This document shows, one piece after another, positions 1 through 9,308 of a stretch of DNA of 64,000 bases. The translations under genes and the position numbers were made by a program. Origin of the DNA: Oscillospiraceae bacterium. GTDB lineage: Bacteria; Bacillota; Clostridia; Saccharofermentanales; Saccharofermentanaceae. Numbering within the stretch: position 1 is the first letter of the stretch; each line of letters begins with the position of its first letter. Where the stretch lies: the NCBI GenBank assembly GCA_902782125.1, contig CACZMA010000004.1:372001-436000 (forward strand). The letters are read 5' to 3'. The notes under the pieces are model-generated. The model was not told the origin of the DNA. It ran no database searches and worked only from the letters and a program-made list of their open reading frames with translations.

Positions 1-791
1 TCGGCATAAAGGACGGCCTCGTCTTCGTTGTCATTTGCAAATCTCTTGCTCTCAGCGATGATCTTGCCGTTCTCTGCGATAAGATTATGTCCGCCAAACA
101 CGAGGTCCTGCGTGGACTCGCCCAGGCCTGAATCGGCATAGACATATGCAGCCATGAGCTTGGCACTCTGCATCTTAACGAGATCTCTTCTGAACTTCGC
201 CTTACCGATGATCTCGTCAGAACAGCTGAGATTGAATATGACCTGTGCACCGCTCTGAACGTATTCAACAGAGGGGCTTGAAGCTACCCAGAGATCCTCG
301 CAGATCTCGACCGCGAAAGAGAATTCACCACAGTTGAATACAGCCCTGCCAAAGCAGATCTCGTCATTAGTCATGATGACGCCTTCATCGACATAAGGCG
401 TAAAGTGTCTTAATTCGTAGAACTCGGAATGATTGGGAATATTCTGCTTGGGAACAAGGCCAAGGATATCGCCCTGATGCAGGACAGCTGCAACATTATA
501 CAGCTTGTCTCCAAGCTGATACGGGAGACCGACGATTATTATCGTATTAAGGTCTGCTGTCTCCTCTGCCAGTTCAAAGAGGCCTTCTATAGCCTTATCG
601 AGCAGTGCAGCCTGTAGGAACAGGTCACCGCAGGTATATCCGGTAAGACCAAGCTCAGGGAAAACAATAGCGGCACAATCATTCTCCGCTGCCTTCTTCG
701 CACAAAGAACAGTCTGGGCGACATTGTATTCAACATCTCCGACCTTTACGGCGGGACTTGCTGCCGCTACTCTGATAAAACCGTCAAGCAT
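1..791 (-). CDS. nadE: NAD+ synthase, glutamine-dependent, N-terminal glutaminase part (cut by window edge)
   Basis: First 263 codons of a glutamine-hydrolysing NAD+ synthetase, which amidates nicotinic acid adenine dinucleotide in the last step of NAD synthesis. What is seen is the nitrilase-fold glutaminase domain, with the triad readable as Glu46 (in VFPELGLTGYT), Lys115 (in VPKQNIPN) and Cys164 (in VEICEDLW). The ATP-dependent synthetase domain would lie left of base 1. The ATG at 791 follows a GGAGGT ribosome site by a short gap. No gene lies between it and rpsO, and the rpsO terminator separates them, so it probably has its own promoter in the AT-rich stretch 800-850. A stand-alone nitrilase is possible, but the N-terminal sequence is typical of NadE. 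Confidence 0.9.
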   Translation of the reverse strand, partial: MLDGFIRVAAASPAVKVGDVEYNVAQTVLCAKKAAENDCAAIVFPELGLTGYTCGDLFLQAALLDKAIEGLFELAEETADLNTIIIVGLPYQLGDKLYNVAAVLHQGDILGLVPKQNIPNHSEFYELRHFTPYVDEGVIMTNDEICFGRAVFNCGEFSFAVEICEDLWVASSPSVEYVQSGAQVIFNLSCSDEIIGKAKFRRDLVKMQSAKLMAAYVYADSGLGESTQDLVFGGHNLIAENGKIIAESKRFANDNEDEAVLYA

Positions 792-852
792 AAGGATACC
801 TCCGGAAAGTTCTAACTATTAATTATAACATTAGAAGTAATTCTGTTTCAGT

Positions 853-880
853 AAAAAAGCGGCTCCGTATGGAACCGCTT
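853..880 (-). terminator. Rho-independent terminator of rpsO
   Basis: On the minus strand GCGGTTCC-loop-GGAGCCGC is followed directly by six T. It lies about 20 bases past the rpsO stop codon. Confidence 0.88.
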
Positions 881-902
881 CTTCAATAATCTGTTTGAAA
901 GA

Positions 903-1169
903 TTACTTTCTGATGCCGAGCTTAGCAATAAGAGTTCTGTAACGCTCGATATCAATAGCTGCAAGATAGTCAAGGATGTTCCTTCTCTTACCAACCATCA
1001 TGAGAAGACCTCTTCTGCTGTGGTGGTCACCCTTGTGAGTCTTGAGGTGCTCTGTGAGATGGTTAATTCTGTAAGTCAGAAGTGCAACCTGTACCTCAGG
1101 AGAACCTGTATCGCCCTCAGAGAGTGCATATTCCTTGATAATAGCCTGCTTGTCGAAAGATGCTGACAT
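903..1169 (-). CDS. rpsO: 30S ribosomal protein S15
   Basis: 88-residue S15, which binds the central domain of 16S rRNA and helps form inter-subunit bridges. Visible family features are [14 protein letters not shown] near residue 20, [16 protein letters not shown] in the middle and the KRRNILDYL segment near residue 65. The frame stays open to 1232, but the ATG at 1169 is chosen because AGGAGG sits just upstream and the resulting length is the normal one for S15. It is a single-gene transcript with its own promoter and terminator. S15 represses its own translation in other bacteria. The roughly 80-base leader could do this here, but no specific structure was recognised. Confidence 0.97.
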   Translation of the reverse strand: MSASFDKQAIIKEYALSEGDTGSPEVQVALLTYRINHLTEHLKTHKGDHHSRRGLLMMVGKRRNILDYLAAIDIERYRTLIAKLGIRK

Positions 1170-1256
1170 TGATCTTTCCTCCTTATGAATTAATACGCCA
1201 AAATCGAAGGTAAGGGTCGGAGTCTTCCGCAAAACTGCGATTAAGGCAACTTGGTG

Positions 1257-1285
1257 ATAATACCATCAGTTCATTTATTTGTAAA
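1257..1285 (-). promoter_or_regulatory. Sigma-A type promoter of rpsO
   Basis: Minus strand TTTACA (1285-1280), 17-base spacer, TATTAT (1262-1257). The predicted start gives a leader of about 80 bases before the rpsO ATG. Confidence 0.72.
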
Positions 1286-1295
1286 GTGTCCGGGC

Positions 1296-1329
1296 CAATA
1301 AACAGCGGCTGTCCGCGAAGACAGCCGCC
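1296..1329 (-). terminator. Probable terminator of hppA
   Basis: Nine-base stem GCGGCTGTC/GACAGCCGC with a short TTCGC-type loop, followed on the minus strand by TGTTTATT. The T tract is interrupted. It sits 27 bases after the hppA stop. Confidence 0.65.
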
Positions 1330-1355
1330 ATTAGTTCCAAACTATAAGCCGGTAA

Positions 1356-3482
1356 TTAACCGAAGAGCTTGAAGTTCCTGATGATAGGAGCGATCGTGTT
1401 TGCGACTGTGGACATAAGCTTGATGAAGATGTCCAGAGCAACGCCTACAACGTCCTTACGTGTATCACCGATCGTATCACCGGTAACGGAAGCCTTGTGC
1501 GCGGGAGAACCCTTGCCGTGGCCCTCGAGCATACCCTGCTCGATATACTTCTTAGCGTTATCGAATGCACCGCCGGAGTTACCCATGAAGATAGCTCTCG
1601 GGATAGCAACGATAGTAGCACCTACGAGGATACCGCCTACGAACTCAACGCCGAGGATAAGACCGCCAACGATAGGAATGAGAAGTGCGAGAACCGAAGG
1701 AAGAACCATTCTGTGGATAGCTTCCTTAGCTGCCATCTCGATCATCATGTTGTAGTCAGGCTTAGCCTTACCATCGAGAACTTCCTGTGTCATCTGCTTA
1801 TCACCGACATCAGCCATGATCTTAGCTGCGTCGATCGTGTTATCCGTGAGGATAGCGCAGAAGTACTCAACGAGCGCACCGCCGAGGATACCGCCGGCTA
1901 CGACGAAGAATGAAGCGAAGTTAAGGGACAGAGGCTCACCAACTGTTGTGTAGTTACCAACGTAAGCCATGATGAGGGAAACTGTAGCGAATGCTGCAGA
2001 ACCGATAGCGAATCCCTTACCGATAGCTGCTGTTGTGTTACCTACAGCATCAAGCTTATCTGTGATCTTACGAACGTCATGATCGAGGTGGCAAGCTTCT
2101 GCAAGACCGCCTGCGTTATCTGCGATAGGACCGAATGCATCGATGGATACCGTAGCACCAACGAATGCGAGCATTCCAAGTGCGGAGATGGCGATACCGT
2201 AAGAACCGCCGAGAACACCGGAGATGATGAGAGCAACGACGATGACGAATACAGGAAGAAGAACTGATCTTGAACCTACAGCGTCACCCTTTGTAACAAC
2301 GAAAGCCTCACCTTCTGTGCACATCTCAGCAAGCTTCTGGGTAGGCTTGTGATCTGTGGATGTGTAGTACTCTGTGATGATACCGATAGCGATACCTGCA
2401 ACGATACCCATTATCGAAGATACCCAGGGGGAAGCCCAGCCGAGCTTGAAGTCTTCATAAAGAGGAATGTTGTTGAAGATCACGTAAGAAGCAACACCGC
2501 CGAAAATGACTGTGCAGCCAGCAGAGATCCATGTGGAGAGGTCGAGCTCTCTTGAAGGGTTGTCACCCATCTTCTTGATGTTGGCAAGTCCGAGACCGAT
2601 AAGGCATCCTACAAGACCGCAGCCTGCGAGGATGATCGGGAAAAGGATCGTAGCATCAAAAGTAGTATCAGCAACCTTGCCGCCGTGTGTCTGATAGAGA
2701 GTAACAGCGATCATGATGGAAGCAGACATTGTAGCAACGAAAGACTCGAGAAGGTCTGAGCAGTTACCAGCGATATCGTTAACGTTATCACCGATGAAGT
2801 CTGCGATAGTGTTAGGTATTCTGGAGTCATCCTCAGGCAGATCGTGTCTGAGCTTACCGAGGATATCAGAGGAGATATCAGCTGCCTTTGTGTAGTTACC
2901 GCCTGCAACACGGTTGAACATAGCAACGATGGAGCAGCCGAGAGAATATGTGGATATTCTCATGACGTAAGGATTGCATGTAAGACCTGCGATAAGGCCT
3001 GTGCTCTCAGCATCGTGCTTTACGCCGCCGAAGCAGAGAAGAACTGCAAGAAGTCCCAGCATACCGAAGCCCTGAACTGCAAGGCCGCTGATGGAACCGC
3101 CGCAGAGTGCAACCTTTACGGTCTCTCCGATGGAGAGGCTCTCTCTTGCCTTGTTCGATGTACGAACGTTGGCATATGTAGCGCTCTGCATTCCGAGAAC
3201 GCATACGATAGAGCTCATAAGTGCGCCCATGAGGAAAGTGATACCTGCTGTCTTCTCAACGAAGAGTGTGAAGATAACAGCAACAACACCAACCACGACG
3301 GCGATGCTCTTATATTCCGTCTTAAGGAAGGTCTGCGCACCGGAACGAATGATGCCTGACAATTCGATCATATCAGGTGTTCCTTCGGGCATCTTCTTAA
3401 TACGGAAGTAGTTGTAAGCGACATAGGCAAGTGCAAGCACTACTACGCCGAGAACGATTAACCAGGAAGTCGTTAAAGGCAT
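1356..3482 (-). CDS. hppA: Membrane-bound proton/sodium-translocating pyrophosphatase, K+-dependent type
   Basis: 708-residue integral membrane pyrophosphatase. It hydrolyses pyrophosphate and pumps Na+ and/or H+ across the cytoplasmic membrane, recovering energy in fermenting cells. About 16 hydrophobic segments are visible. Catalytic-loop features include YTKAADIS and LPEDDSR near residues 195-220, GDNVNDIAG near 230 and a second acidic set near 455 (DAFGPIADNAGG). The GNTTAAIGKG motif near residue 484 has Ala where K+-independent enzymes have Lys, so it should be K+-dependent. The coupling ion cannot be read safely. The loop reads ADISSDILGK and GDNVNDIAGNCSDL rather than the commoner ADVGADLVGK and GDNVGDVAGMGADL. 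The ATG at 3482 follows AAGGAGGAA. Confidence 0.95.
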   Translation of the reverse strand: MPLTTSWLIVLGVVVLALAYVAYNYFRIKKMPEGTPDMIELSGIIRSGAQTFLKTEYKSIAVVVGVVAVIFTLFVEKTAGITFLMGALMSSIVCVLGMQSATYANVRTSNKARESLSIGETVKVALCGGSISGLAVQGFGMLGLLAVLLCFGGVKHDAESTGLIAGLTCNPYVMRISTYSLGCSIVAMFNRVAGGNYTKAADISSDILGKLRHDLPEDDSRIPNTIADFIGDNVNDIAGNCSDLLESFVATMSASIMIAVTLYQTHGGKVADTTFDATILFPIILAGCGLVGCLIGLGLANIKKMGDNPSRELDLSTWISAGCTVIFGGVASYVIFNNIPLYEDFKLGWASPWVSSIMGIVAGIAIGIITEYYTSTDHKPTQKLAEMCTEGEAFVVTKGDAVGSRSVLLPVFVIVVALIISGVLGGSYGIAISALGMLAFVGATVSIDAFGPIADNAGGLAEACHLDHDVRKITDKLDAVGNTTAAIGKGFAIGSAAFATVSLIMAYVGNYTTVGEPLSLNFASFFVVAGGILGGALVEYFCAILTDNTIDAAKIMADVGDKQMTQEVLDGKAKPDYNMMIEMAAKEAIHRMVLPSVLALLIPIVGGLILGVEFVGGILVGATIVAIPRAIFMGNSGGAFDNAKKYIEQGMLEGHGKGSPAHKASVTGDTIGDTRKDVVGVALDIFIKLMSTVANTIAPIIRNFKLFG

Positions 3483-3535
3483 GACTATGGTTCCTCCTTA
3501 TTAAATATAGGAATTGATTGGAATTTACCGCAAAG

Positions 3536-3564
3536 ATTATACTGATAATGATTTGGTTTGGCAA
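3536..3564 (-). promoter_or_regulatory. Promoter of hppA
   Basis: Minus strand TTGCCA (3564-3559), 17-base spacer, TATAAT (3541-3536); leader about 50 bases. Confidence 0.78.
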
Positions 3565-3635
3565 TCAAAATATCGTGAATACGGAGAATTTTATGCGATT
3601 TACTGCGAAATCTTCGAACAATATATTTCAATTCA

Positions 3636-3673
3636 ATAAAATTCGGGGTGACAGCGTCATTCGCTGCCACCCC
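3636..3673 (-). terminator. Terminator of the DUF4428 gene
   Basis: GGGGTGGCAGCG/CGCTGTCACCCC, a 12-base stem with one mismatch, followed on the minus strand by GAATTTTATT. The rest of the 230-base gap between hppA and the DUF4428 gene holds only the hppA promoter and leader. Confidence 0.72.
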
Positions 3674-3715
3674 ATTATCGGATCGAACTAACCCAAACGG
3701 GCAGAAAGTTATGGC

Positions 3716-4585
3716 TTATCCAACCTGCTGCTCTGCAGCATCAGCCCTTGCCGAATATACAGACAGACCTCCGGTCTCTGCAGCTGCCGCAGACTCCTGT
3801 GCCTGAGCCATCTGCTCCTGAAGCTGATCTGACGGTTCTGTCTCTCCGTTGACGGCTGCCTTGATCGCACCGCCCATCAGCTTGGCCATATCGACCTGAG
3901 CCTGGAGATCTCTCTTCTCCTGCTTGCTCAGACCAAAGTTGAAGAGTCCCTTCGAACTGTCATGTACACCGAAGATATAATCAAAATGCTGTATCACATT
4001 ATCTGCATACTGCGTATCCTTCTCGGAAGTCCTGAGGCAGATCTTGATATCCCTTGTGTTGTAAGGATATGCGTGAGCACCCTTGTTCTTCGTATCTGTC
4101 GAGAGCTGAACACCCGGCTTCACATTTACCAGTCTGATGAGGACACCGTCTTCCTTGAATGTCTTCGGCTTGCCTGCTTCTGTAGGCTCATTCATCTCTG
4201 TATATATCTCATAGCTGTCGATCTCGTCATATCTTATGACTTCGTGATTTTCCTTAGTCACGCCTGCCTTCTTATTCTCGATCACAACGAATCCGTGATC
4301 ATCATAGAAATAGAATCCCTTATCCTTCTTCTTGCTCTCGAATCTCTGAACCTTGGAGTTAACGAGGATCTCCTGGTAGATCTTCTCTCTCTTCTCCATA
4401 AATGCGATGTGTTCCTGAACAGTCTCCTTGTCCATCTCGGATACTCTGACAAAGCTGCTGCACTTTCTCTTACAATCGTTACAAACGTATTCCTTGTTCT
4501 TGATCTTCTCCCTCTTCATAGCACCACACTCAGCACCGCAAAGGCAGCATGTCTTCTTACCGAATAAATCACTGAAAAATCCCAT
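3716..4585 (-). CDS. DUF4428 zinc-ribbon protein of unknown function
   Basis: 289 residues. The first 45 residues contain CCLCGAECGA...CNDCKRKC, a four-cysteine ribbon typical of DUF4428 proteins. A middle part, about residues 100-215, is rich in beta-type sequence and may be a PH-like or GRAM-like domain. The C-terminal 70 residues are Gln/Ala/Glu-rich and probably disordered or coiled. No signal peptide or membrane segment is seen, so it is probably cytoplasmic. The ATG at 4585 follows AAGGAGG. It is transcribed alone, between the ftsY terminator and its own terminator. The upstream region carries repeated TGCAGTGT half sites. Function is not known. Confidence 0.75.
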   Translation of the reverse strand: MGFFSDLFGKKTCCLCGAECGAMKREKIKNKEYVCNDCKRKCSSFVRVSEMDKETVQEHIAFMEKREKIYQEILVNSKVQRFESKKKDKGFYFYDDHGFVVIENKKAGVTKENHEVIRYDEIDSYEIYTEMNEPTEAGKPKTFKEDGVLIRLVNVKPGVQLSTDTKNKGAHAYPYNTRDIKICLRTSEKDTQYADNVIQHFDYIFGVHDSSKGLFNFGLSKQEKRDLQAQVDMAKLMGGAIKAAVNGETEPSDQLQEQMAQAQESAAAAETGGLSVYSARADAAEQQVG

Positions 4586-4683
4586 AGTTCAAATCCTCCT
4601 TGAGTTGTTAGGTTGATTCTACTAATTAAACATTCTTGAGACTATCACCCATTTGTACCATTTTTTCGGACGTGATATGTTTT

Positions 4684-4723
4684 ACACTGCAAAATCCTTG
4701 CTATGCAGTGTATAAAGCAGTGT
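4684..4723. repeat. Inverted repeat with extra half site upstream of the DUF4428 gene
   Basis: ACACTGCA (4684-4691) and TGCAGTGT (4704-4711) form an 8-base dyad with a 12-base loop. A third half site GCAGTGT lies at 4717-4723. There is no T tract. It could be an operator for the gene starting at 4585, about 100 bases away, or a chance structure. Confidence 0.45.
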
Positions 4724-4751
4724 ATTTCTCCATGCACCGAGTATTAGAACA

Positions 4752-4781
4752 TAAAAAACGGCCCGCCTAAGCGAGCCGTAT
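4752..4781 (-). terminator. Terminator of the rnc-smc-ftsY operon
   Basis: Minus strand ACGGCTCGC-loop-GCGGGCCGT followed by six T, 20 bases after the ftsY stop. Confidence 0.88.
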
Positions 4782-4799
4782 AAGTCAAATCACAATATC

Positions 4800-5714
4800 T
4801 TATTCTTCCGTCAGCGAATCAACGAAGATCTCCGGATCAAAATCGACCAGATCCTCTTCGCCCTCACCTAATCCTGCGAGGACTACAGGTTTACCGGTGT
4901 TGTATGCTACCGCAATTGCTACTCCGCCCTTTGCGCTGCCGTCGAGCTTGGTGATACCGATATAGTCAAGTTCGCACGCTTCAGAGAAAGCCTCTGCCTG
5001 AAGCACTGCGTTCTGTCCTGTTGTGGCATCAATGATGAGCATTGACTTAAGAGATGCCTCGGGAGCTTCTCTTACTACGATCCTTCTGATCTTGGACAGC
5101 TCATCCATAAGGTTCTTCTTGTTGTGCAGCCTTCCGGCAGTATCGATGATGAGGACATCTGCTTTTCGGGCAATGGCGGCATGTACTGCGTCATACACGA
5201 CAGCTGCCGGGTCTGCCCCGTCTGAACCCTGAGAGATGACCGTAGTATCGGTCCTCTCGCCCCAGGCCTTTAGCTGTTCAACGGCAGCCGCACGGAAAGT
5301 ATCTGCTGCAGCAAGGATGACCTTCTTGCCCTGTTTCTTGTATCTCAGTGCGAGCTTGCCGGATGTTGTTGTCTTGCCGGTACCGTTAACACCGATCATC
5401 AGAAGGATGTTGAGTTTGCCGGGGATAGGCTCGTAGGTCTGCTTGTCTCCCAAGATATCGAGCATCTTGCTCTTGACGGAACCGTACACAGCTTCCTTGC
5501 TGTCGTCGCCGGACTTCTTGATGCCGGCCTTGACGCTGTCTATTATCTCTTCGGATGCCTGGAAACCGCAGTCTGCCCTTACGAGCAGTTCCTCGAGTTC
5601 ATCCAGCATATCCTCATCGAAATGTCCGCTTCCCGCCGCAAGCTTGGTAAAACCGCTGCTGAAGAAGTTCCTGGTATTGGCAAGGCCCTTTTTGAATGTC
5701 TCAAATATACCCAT
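4800..5714 (-). CDS. ftsY: Signal recognition particle receptor FtsY
   Basis: 304-residue SRP GTPase that docks Ffh-ribosome complexes at the membrane for co-translational insertion. The N domain covers about residues 20-90. The G domain then shows GVNGTGKTTTSGKLA (P loop, near 108), DTFRAAAVEQL, DTAGRLHNKKNLMDEL and TKLDGSAKGG. The long acidic N-terminal extension of proteobacterial FtsY is absent, as usual in Firmicutes; a short amphipathic start probably contacts the membrane. Its ATG overlaps the smc stop by one base (TGATG), so the two are translationally coupled. Confidence 0.96.
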   Translation of the reverse strand: MGIFETFKKGLANTRNFFSSGFTKLAAGSGHFDEDMLDELEELLVRADCGFQASEEIIDSVKAGIKKSGDDSKEAVYGSVKSKMLDILGDKQTYEPIPGKLNILLMIGVNGTGKTTTSGKLALRYKKQGKKVILAAADTFRAAAVEQLKAWGERTDTTVISQGSDGADPAAVVYDAVHAAIARKADVLIIDTAGRLHNKKNLMDELSKIRRIVVREAPEASLKSMLIIDATTGQNAVLQAEAFSEACELDYIGITKLDGSAKGGVAIAVAYNTGKPVVLAGLGEGEEDLVDFDPEIFVDSLTEE

Positions 5715-8700
5715 CAGTCAAGCTCCATAGAAAGTATCTTAGAGATACCGCGCTCTGCCATGGTCACGCCGTATATCTGGTCGCATGCTTCCATCGTGCC
5801 CTTACGGTGTGTGACGAGCATAAACTGAGTCTTCTTGCTGTAACGCTTAACGAAGTCCGTGAACCTTACGATATTCGCATCATCGAGAGCCGCCTCGACC
5901 TCGTCGAGGATTACGAACGGAGAAGGCTTGAGCTCCAGTATCGCGAAAAGAAGCGCTATCGCCGTAAGGCACCTCTCACCGCCGGACAGCAAAGACAGTG
6001 TCTTAAGTGTCTTTCCCGGAGGCTGAGCCTTGATCTCGATGTTGCAGCTTAAGACATCTTCGCCTTCGAGCTGTATCTCTGCAGTACCGCCGCCGAAGAG
6101 GTCGACGAATACCTGCTTAAAGTTATCGTTGATTATCTTGAAGTGCTCATTGAACTGTGTCTCCATCTCAGAGATAAGGTCAGAGATCAGCTTCTCGAGA
6201 TCCTTCTTGGCATTCTCGATATCCTGTCTCTGTGCATTCATGAACTCGAGTCTCTCTGACAGTTCCTTGAATTCATCGATGGCGCCGAGGTTAACGGGAC
6301 CTATCTGCTTGATCTTATTCTTGAGCGAAGTTATCTGCTTTGCCTGTTCACCGGGCTTCTCGACCGGCTTTGCAGTCTCTCTTACATTGTCATAGGTGAC
6401 TTCATAGTCTTCCCAGAGCTTGTTCTTGTCTATATCTATCTCGGTAAAATACCTGTCGTACTTGGCAACGAGATTATTGAGCTTATTCTGAAGATCATTG
6501 ATGGCATCTGATGCTTTGGTAAGCCTGTCGCCGAACGATGAGATCTTGGCATTGACCTCTTCCCTCTTTGCAGAGAGCTCGGCGATCTTCTCTTCGTAGA
6601 CCTTCTCCTGAACTGTGATCTCCTCGATCTGCTTATCAAAGGCCAGGATCTCCTTGTCGATCTGTGCGATCAGTGCACGAGTCTCTTCCATCTCTGCCTT
6701 CTTGGCCTCGATGGCCGCATCGGTCTGTTTGATCTGTCCCTTGATATGATCAGCGAGATTAAGCACACCGTTACGCTCGGCGATCTTCCTGTCGGTGAGG
6801 GTAACGAACTCTGTCTCCTTCTCGCGGAGCTCGTTGAGTTTGTCATTGAACTCTTTGGCCTTGGCATCGCCTTCTTCAATGCTGTCCTTGTACTCTGCGA
6901 GTTCATCTTCGATCTCGCTCTCGATACGAACGAGTTCCTCGATGTCTTCTTCAAGCCTGATCTTATCCTTGGACAGTGAGCTTATGTTCTCATCGAAGCT
7001 TGCAGAATCCTCTCTTGCAGTCTTGAGCTTCTCTTCAGTGTTGGCATATTCGTTCTCTGCCTTGACTTCTTCGAGAGTATAGAACTTGAGCTGCTCACCG
7101 AGCATCTCGAGTTCGCGCTTCAGAGTACCGATGCCGTCATCAACTTCCTGACGCTGCTCTTCGGAATTGGCAAGCTTCTCTTCAAGGCTTGCAATGGAAG
7201 CAGTGAGACTGTCGATCTCCTTGGCCCTTCCAAGGATGCCCACGCCTGACTTCTTGACGCTGCCGCCGGTAAGAGAACCGCCCGGATTGACCGAGTCTCC
7301 GCTCAGCGTAATGACCTTGGCATTGTACTTGATCCTCGATGCGATCTTTCTCGCGGAATCGAGATCATCAGATACGATGATCCTTCCGAGAAGGTTCGAC
7401 ACGATATCTTCGAGATCCTTGTCGCACTTTACGAGCTCGGAAGCGATGCCGATATAGCCGTCCTCGCCCATGGCCTTATCCTGAAGTGTCTGCTCCAGGT
7501 CTCTGGGCCTGATATTCTCGATAGGCAGGAAGGTAACACGTCCGAGGTGTTTGTCCTTAAGGACACCGATGAGTCTGGACGCATCTTCTTCTGTCTTTGT
7601 TACTATGTTATGTATGCTGTTGCCGAGTGCTATCTCGATGGCAGTCTGATACTTGGTGTCAGTTGTAATAAGGTCACCTAATATACCTACAATGCGGTTC
7701 TTGATGCTCCTGTCACTCTCAGCTTCTGCAACGAGCTTCTTAACTGATTCCTGATAGCCTTCCTTACGGCGCTCAAGGTCCTTCAAAGTCCTGAGTCTTG
7801 CCTCATCAGATAAGAGTTTCTTATTGTGCTCATCAAAGAACTGATTGAGTTCAACCTGCTTGCCTCTGAGTTCTTCAAGCTTCTTGTTACGCTTCTCGAT
7901 ATCCGCATTGACCTCGCCCTTCTTCTGCTTCATGTCGATGCGGTTACGGTCTTTGGCTTCAAGTTCGCCTTCGAGTGCTTCAAGATTGCCGGCAGCATTC
8001 TGTCTCTCTTCGGAGAGCTCTCTTATCCTCGAATTCATTCCCTCTATACGGGTCTTGGACTCGGACACTTTACTCCTTATGTCAAAGAGTTCCTGTGTCT
8101 TCTTATCAACTGCGCTGTTCAGGCTCTTCCTGCTGAGCTCGGATTCCTCATATGTCTTATAGAGTTCCTTCTGCTCTTCGGCAACTGCTTCAGCCTTGGA
8201 CTTGGCATCATTAGCCTCGACGAGAAGCTTGTCAGCCTTCACATTGTATTCTTTGATCTGCTCGGCAAATTCAAGCTTCTGCTTCTCGGCATCTTCATTT
8301 GCCGCCTCGCCTTCCCTGATCTTGGCTTCTGTCTGATTCTTACGCTCCGTGGAGACTTTCTTCTCGGTAATGAGATCGTGCTCCTGCTCAGTCAGGTCAG
8401 ACAGGAACTGCCTGTTGTCTTCGATCGCATCTTCGAGATTCTCGCTCTCGGTAAGTTCAGTCTGATGTTCTTTACGAAGCTGGAGATAAGCATCCTGCTG
8501 CTCTTCTATCTCCTTCTCGAGCTGACTCTTTACGGATGCAGATCCGCCGATCTGCTCTTCTGCCTCTGTTATCTTATGAACAAGAAGCGAGATCTCGAGT
8601 TCCTTCAGTTCTTCGTATGCCTTATGATAATCTCTTGCCTTGCCGGCCTGCTCTTCGAGAGGTCCCTTACGCTCATTGAGCTCATTAAGGACATCATCGA

Positions 8701-9271
8701 TCCTCAGAAGGTTCTGCTCCGTATTGGAAAGCTTGCGCTCGGCTTCATCCTTACGCACCTTATACTTAACGATACCTGATGCCTCTTCGATAACGCGGCG
8801 TCTGTCTTCAGACTTAGGAGAGAGGATATCATCGACTCGGCCCTGTCCTACGATGGAATATCCGTCCTTGCCGAGGCCTGTATCCAGGAAAAGTGTTGTA
8901 ATGTCCTTGAGCCTGCAGTTCACCTTGTTGATGCTGTATTCGGACTCACCTGAACGGTATAGTCTTCTCGTGACCTGGATCTCGGGGAAATCATAATCAA
9001 GATACTTATCCGAATTATCGAATGTGATCGTAACTTCGGAATAGTTCATGGGCTTTCTTGCTGCAGTACCACCGAAAATAACGTCTTCCATCTTGCCGCC
9101 GCGAAGGGACTTTACGCTCTGCTCGCCCAAGACCCACCTTACGGCATCTGTTATGTTGGATTTACCGCTGCCGTTAGGTCCGACAACGGCAGTAAGGCCC
9201 TTCTCGAACTTGATAACGGTATAGTCAGGGAAAGATTTGAATCCCTGGAGCTCCAACTTCTTTAGAAACAT
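5714..9271 (-). CDS. smc: Chromosome segregation ATPase SMC
   Basis: 1185-residue SMC, the condensin ATPase that organises and segregates the chromosome with ScpA and ScpB. The N-terminal head has Walker A GPNGSGKSNITDAVRWVL (about residues 32-50). Two long coiled coils, about 170-500 and 670-1000, flank a hinge rich in glycine with GGSLTGGS near residue 660. The C-terminal head has LLSGGERCLTAIAL and Walker B FVILDEVEAALDD. Length is normal. The ATG at 9271 follows AAAGGA. It lies between rnc and ftsY, the usual Firmicutes order. scpA and scpB are not in the window. Confidence 0.97.
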   Translation of the reverse strand: MFLKKLELQGFKSFPDYTVIKFEKGLTAVVGPNGSGKSNITDAVRWVLGEQSVKSLRGGKMEDVIFGGTAARKPMNYSEVTITFDNSDKYLDYDFPEIQVTRRLYRSGESEYSINKVNCRLKDITTLFLDTGLGKDGYSIVGQGRVDDILSPKSEDRRRVIEEASGIVKYKVRKDEAERKLSNTEQNLLRIDDVLNELNERKGPLEEQAGKARDYHKAYEELKELEISLLVHKITEAEEQIGGSASVKSQLEKEIEEQQDAYLQLRKEHQTELTESENLEDAIEDNRQFLSDLTEQEHDLITEKKVSTERKNQTEAKIREGEAANEDAEKQKLEFAEQIKEYNVKADKLLVEANDAKSKAEAVAEEQKELYKTYEESELSRKSLNSAVDKKTQELFDIRSKVSESKTRIEGMNSRIRELSEERQNAAGNLEALEGELEAKDRNRIDMKQKKGEVNADIEKRNKKLEELRGKQVELNQFFDEHNKKLLSDEARLRTLKDLERRKEGYQESVKKLVAEAESDRSIKNRIVGILGDLITTDTKYQTAIEIALGNSIHNIVTKTEEDASRLIGVLKDKHLGRVTFLPIENIRPRDLEQTLQDKAMGEDGYIGIASELVKCDKDLEDIVSNLLGRIIVSDDLDSARKIASRIKYNAKVITLSGDSVNPGGSLTGGSVKKSGVGILGRAKEIDSLTASIASLEEKLANSEEQRQEVDDGIGTLKRELEMLGEQLKFYTLEEVKAENEYANTEEKLKTAREDSASFDENISSLSKDKIRLEEDIEELVRIESEIEDELAEYKDSIEEGDAKAKEFNDKLNELREKETEFVTLTDRKIAERNGVLNLADHIKGQIKQTDAAIEAKKAEMEETRALIAQIDKEILAFDKQIEEITVQEKVYEEKIAELSAKREEVNAKISSFGDRLTKASDAINDLQNKLNNLVAKYDRYFTEIDIDKNKLWEDYEVTYDNVRETAKPVEKPGEQAKQITSLKNKIKQIGPVNLGAIDEFKELSERLEFMNAQRQDIENAKKDLEKLISDLISEMETQFNEHFKIINDNFKQVFVDLFGGGTAEIQLEGEDVLSCNIEIKAQPPGKTLKTLSLLSGGERCLTAIALLFAILELKPSPFVILDEVEAALDDANIVRFTDFVKRYSKKTQFMLVTHRKGTMEACDQIYGVTMAERGISKILSMELD

Positions 9272-9308
9272 TAATTGATCCTTTAATTAAAAATACCGAA
9301 TAATTATA

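Noticed and set aside
1170..1256. Riboswitch in the rpsO leader
   Set aside because: No known aptamer pattern recognised; an S15-binding structure is possible but cannot be shown by eye.
3485..3670. 61-codon frame between hppA and the DUF4428 gene
   Set aside because: Contains the hppA promoter and leader and overlaps the DUF4428 terminator; no support as a gene.
7826..8779. Open frame of 317 codons on the plus strand inside smc
   Set aside because: Antisense to the SMC coiled coil; Leu/Phe-rich translation is the mirror of Glu/Lys-rich codons, and smc is certain.
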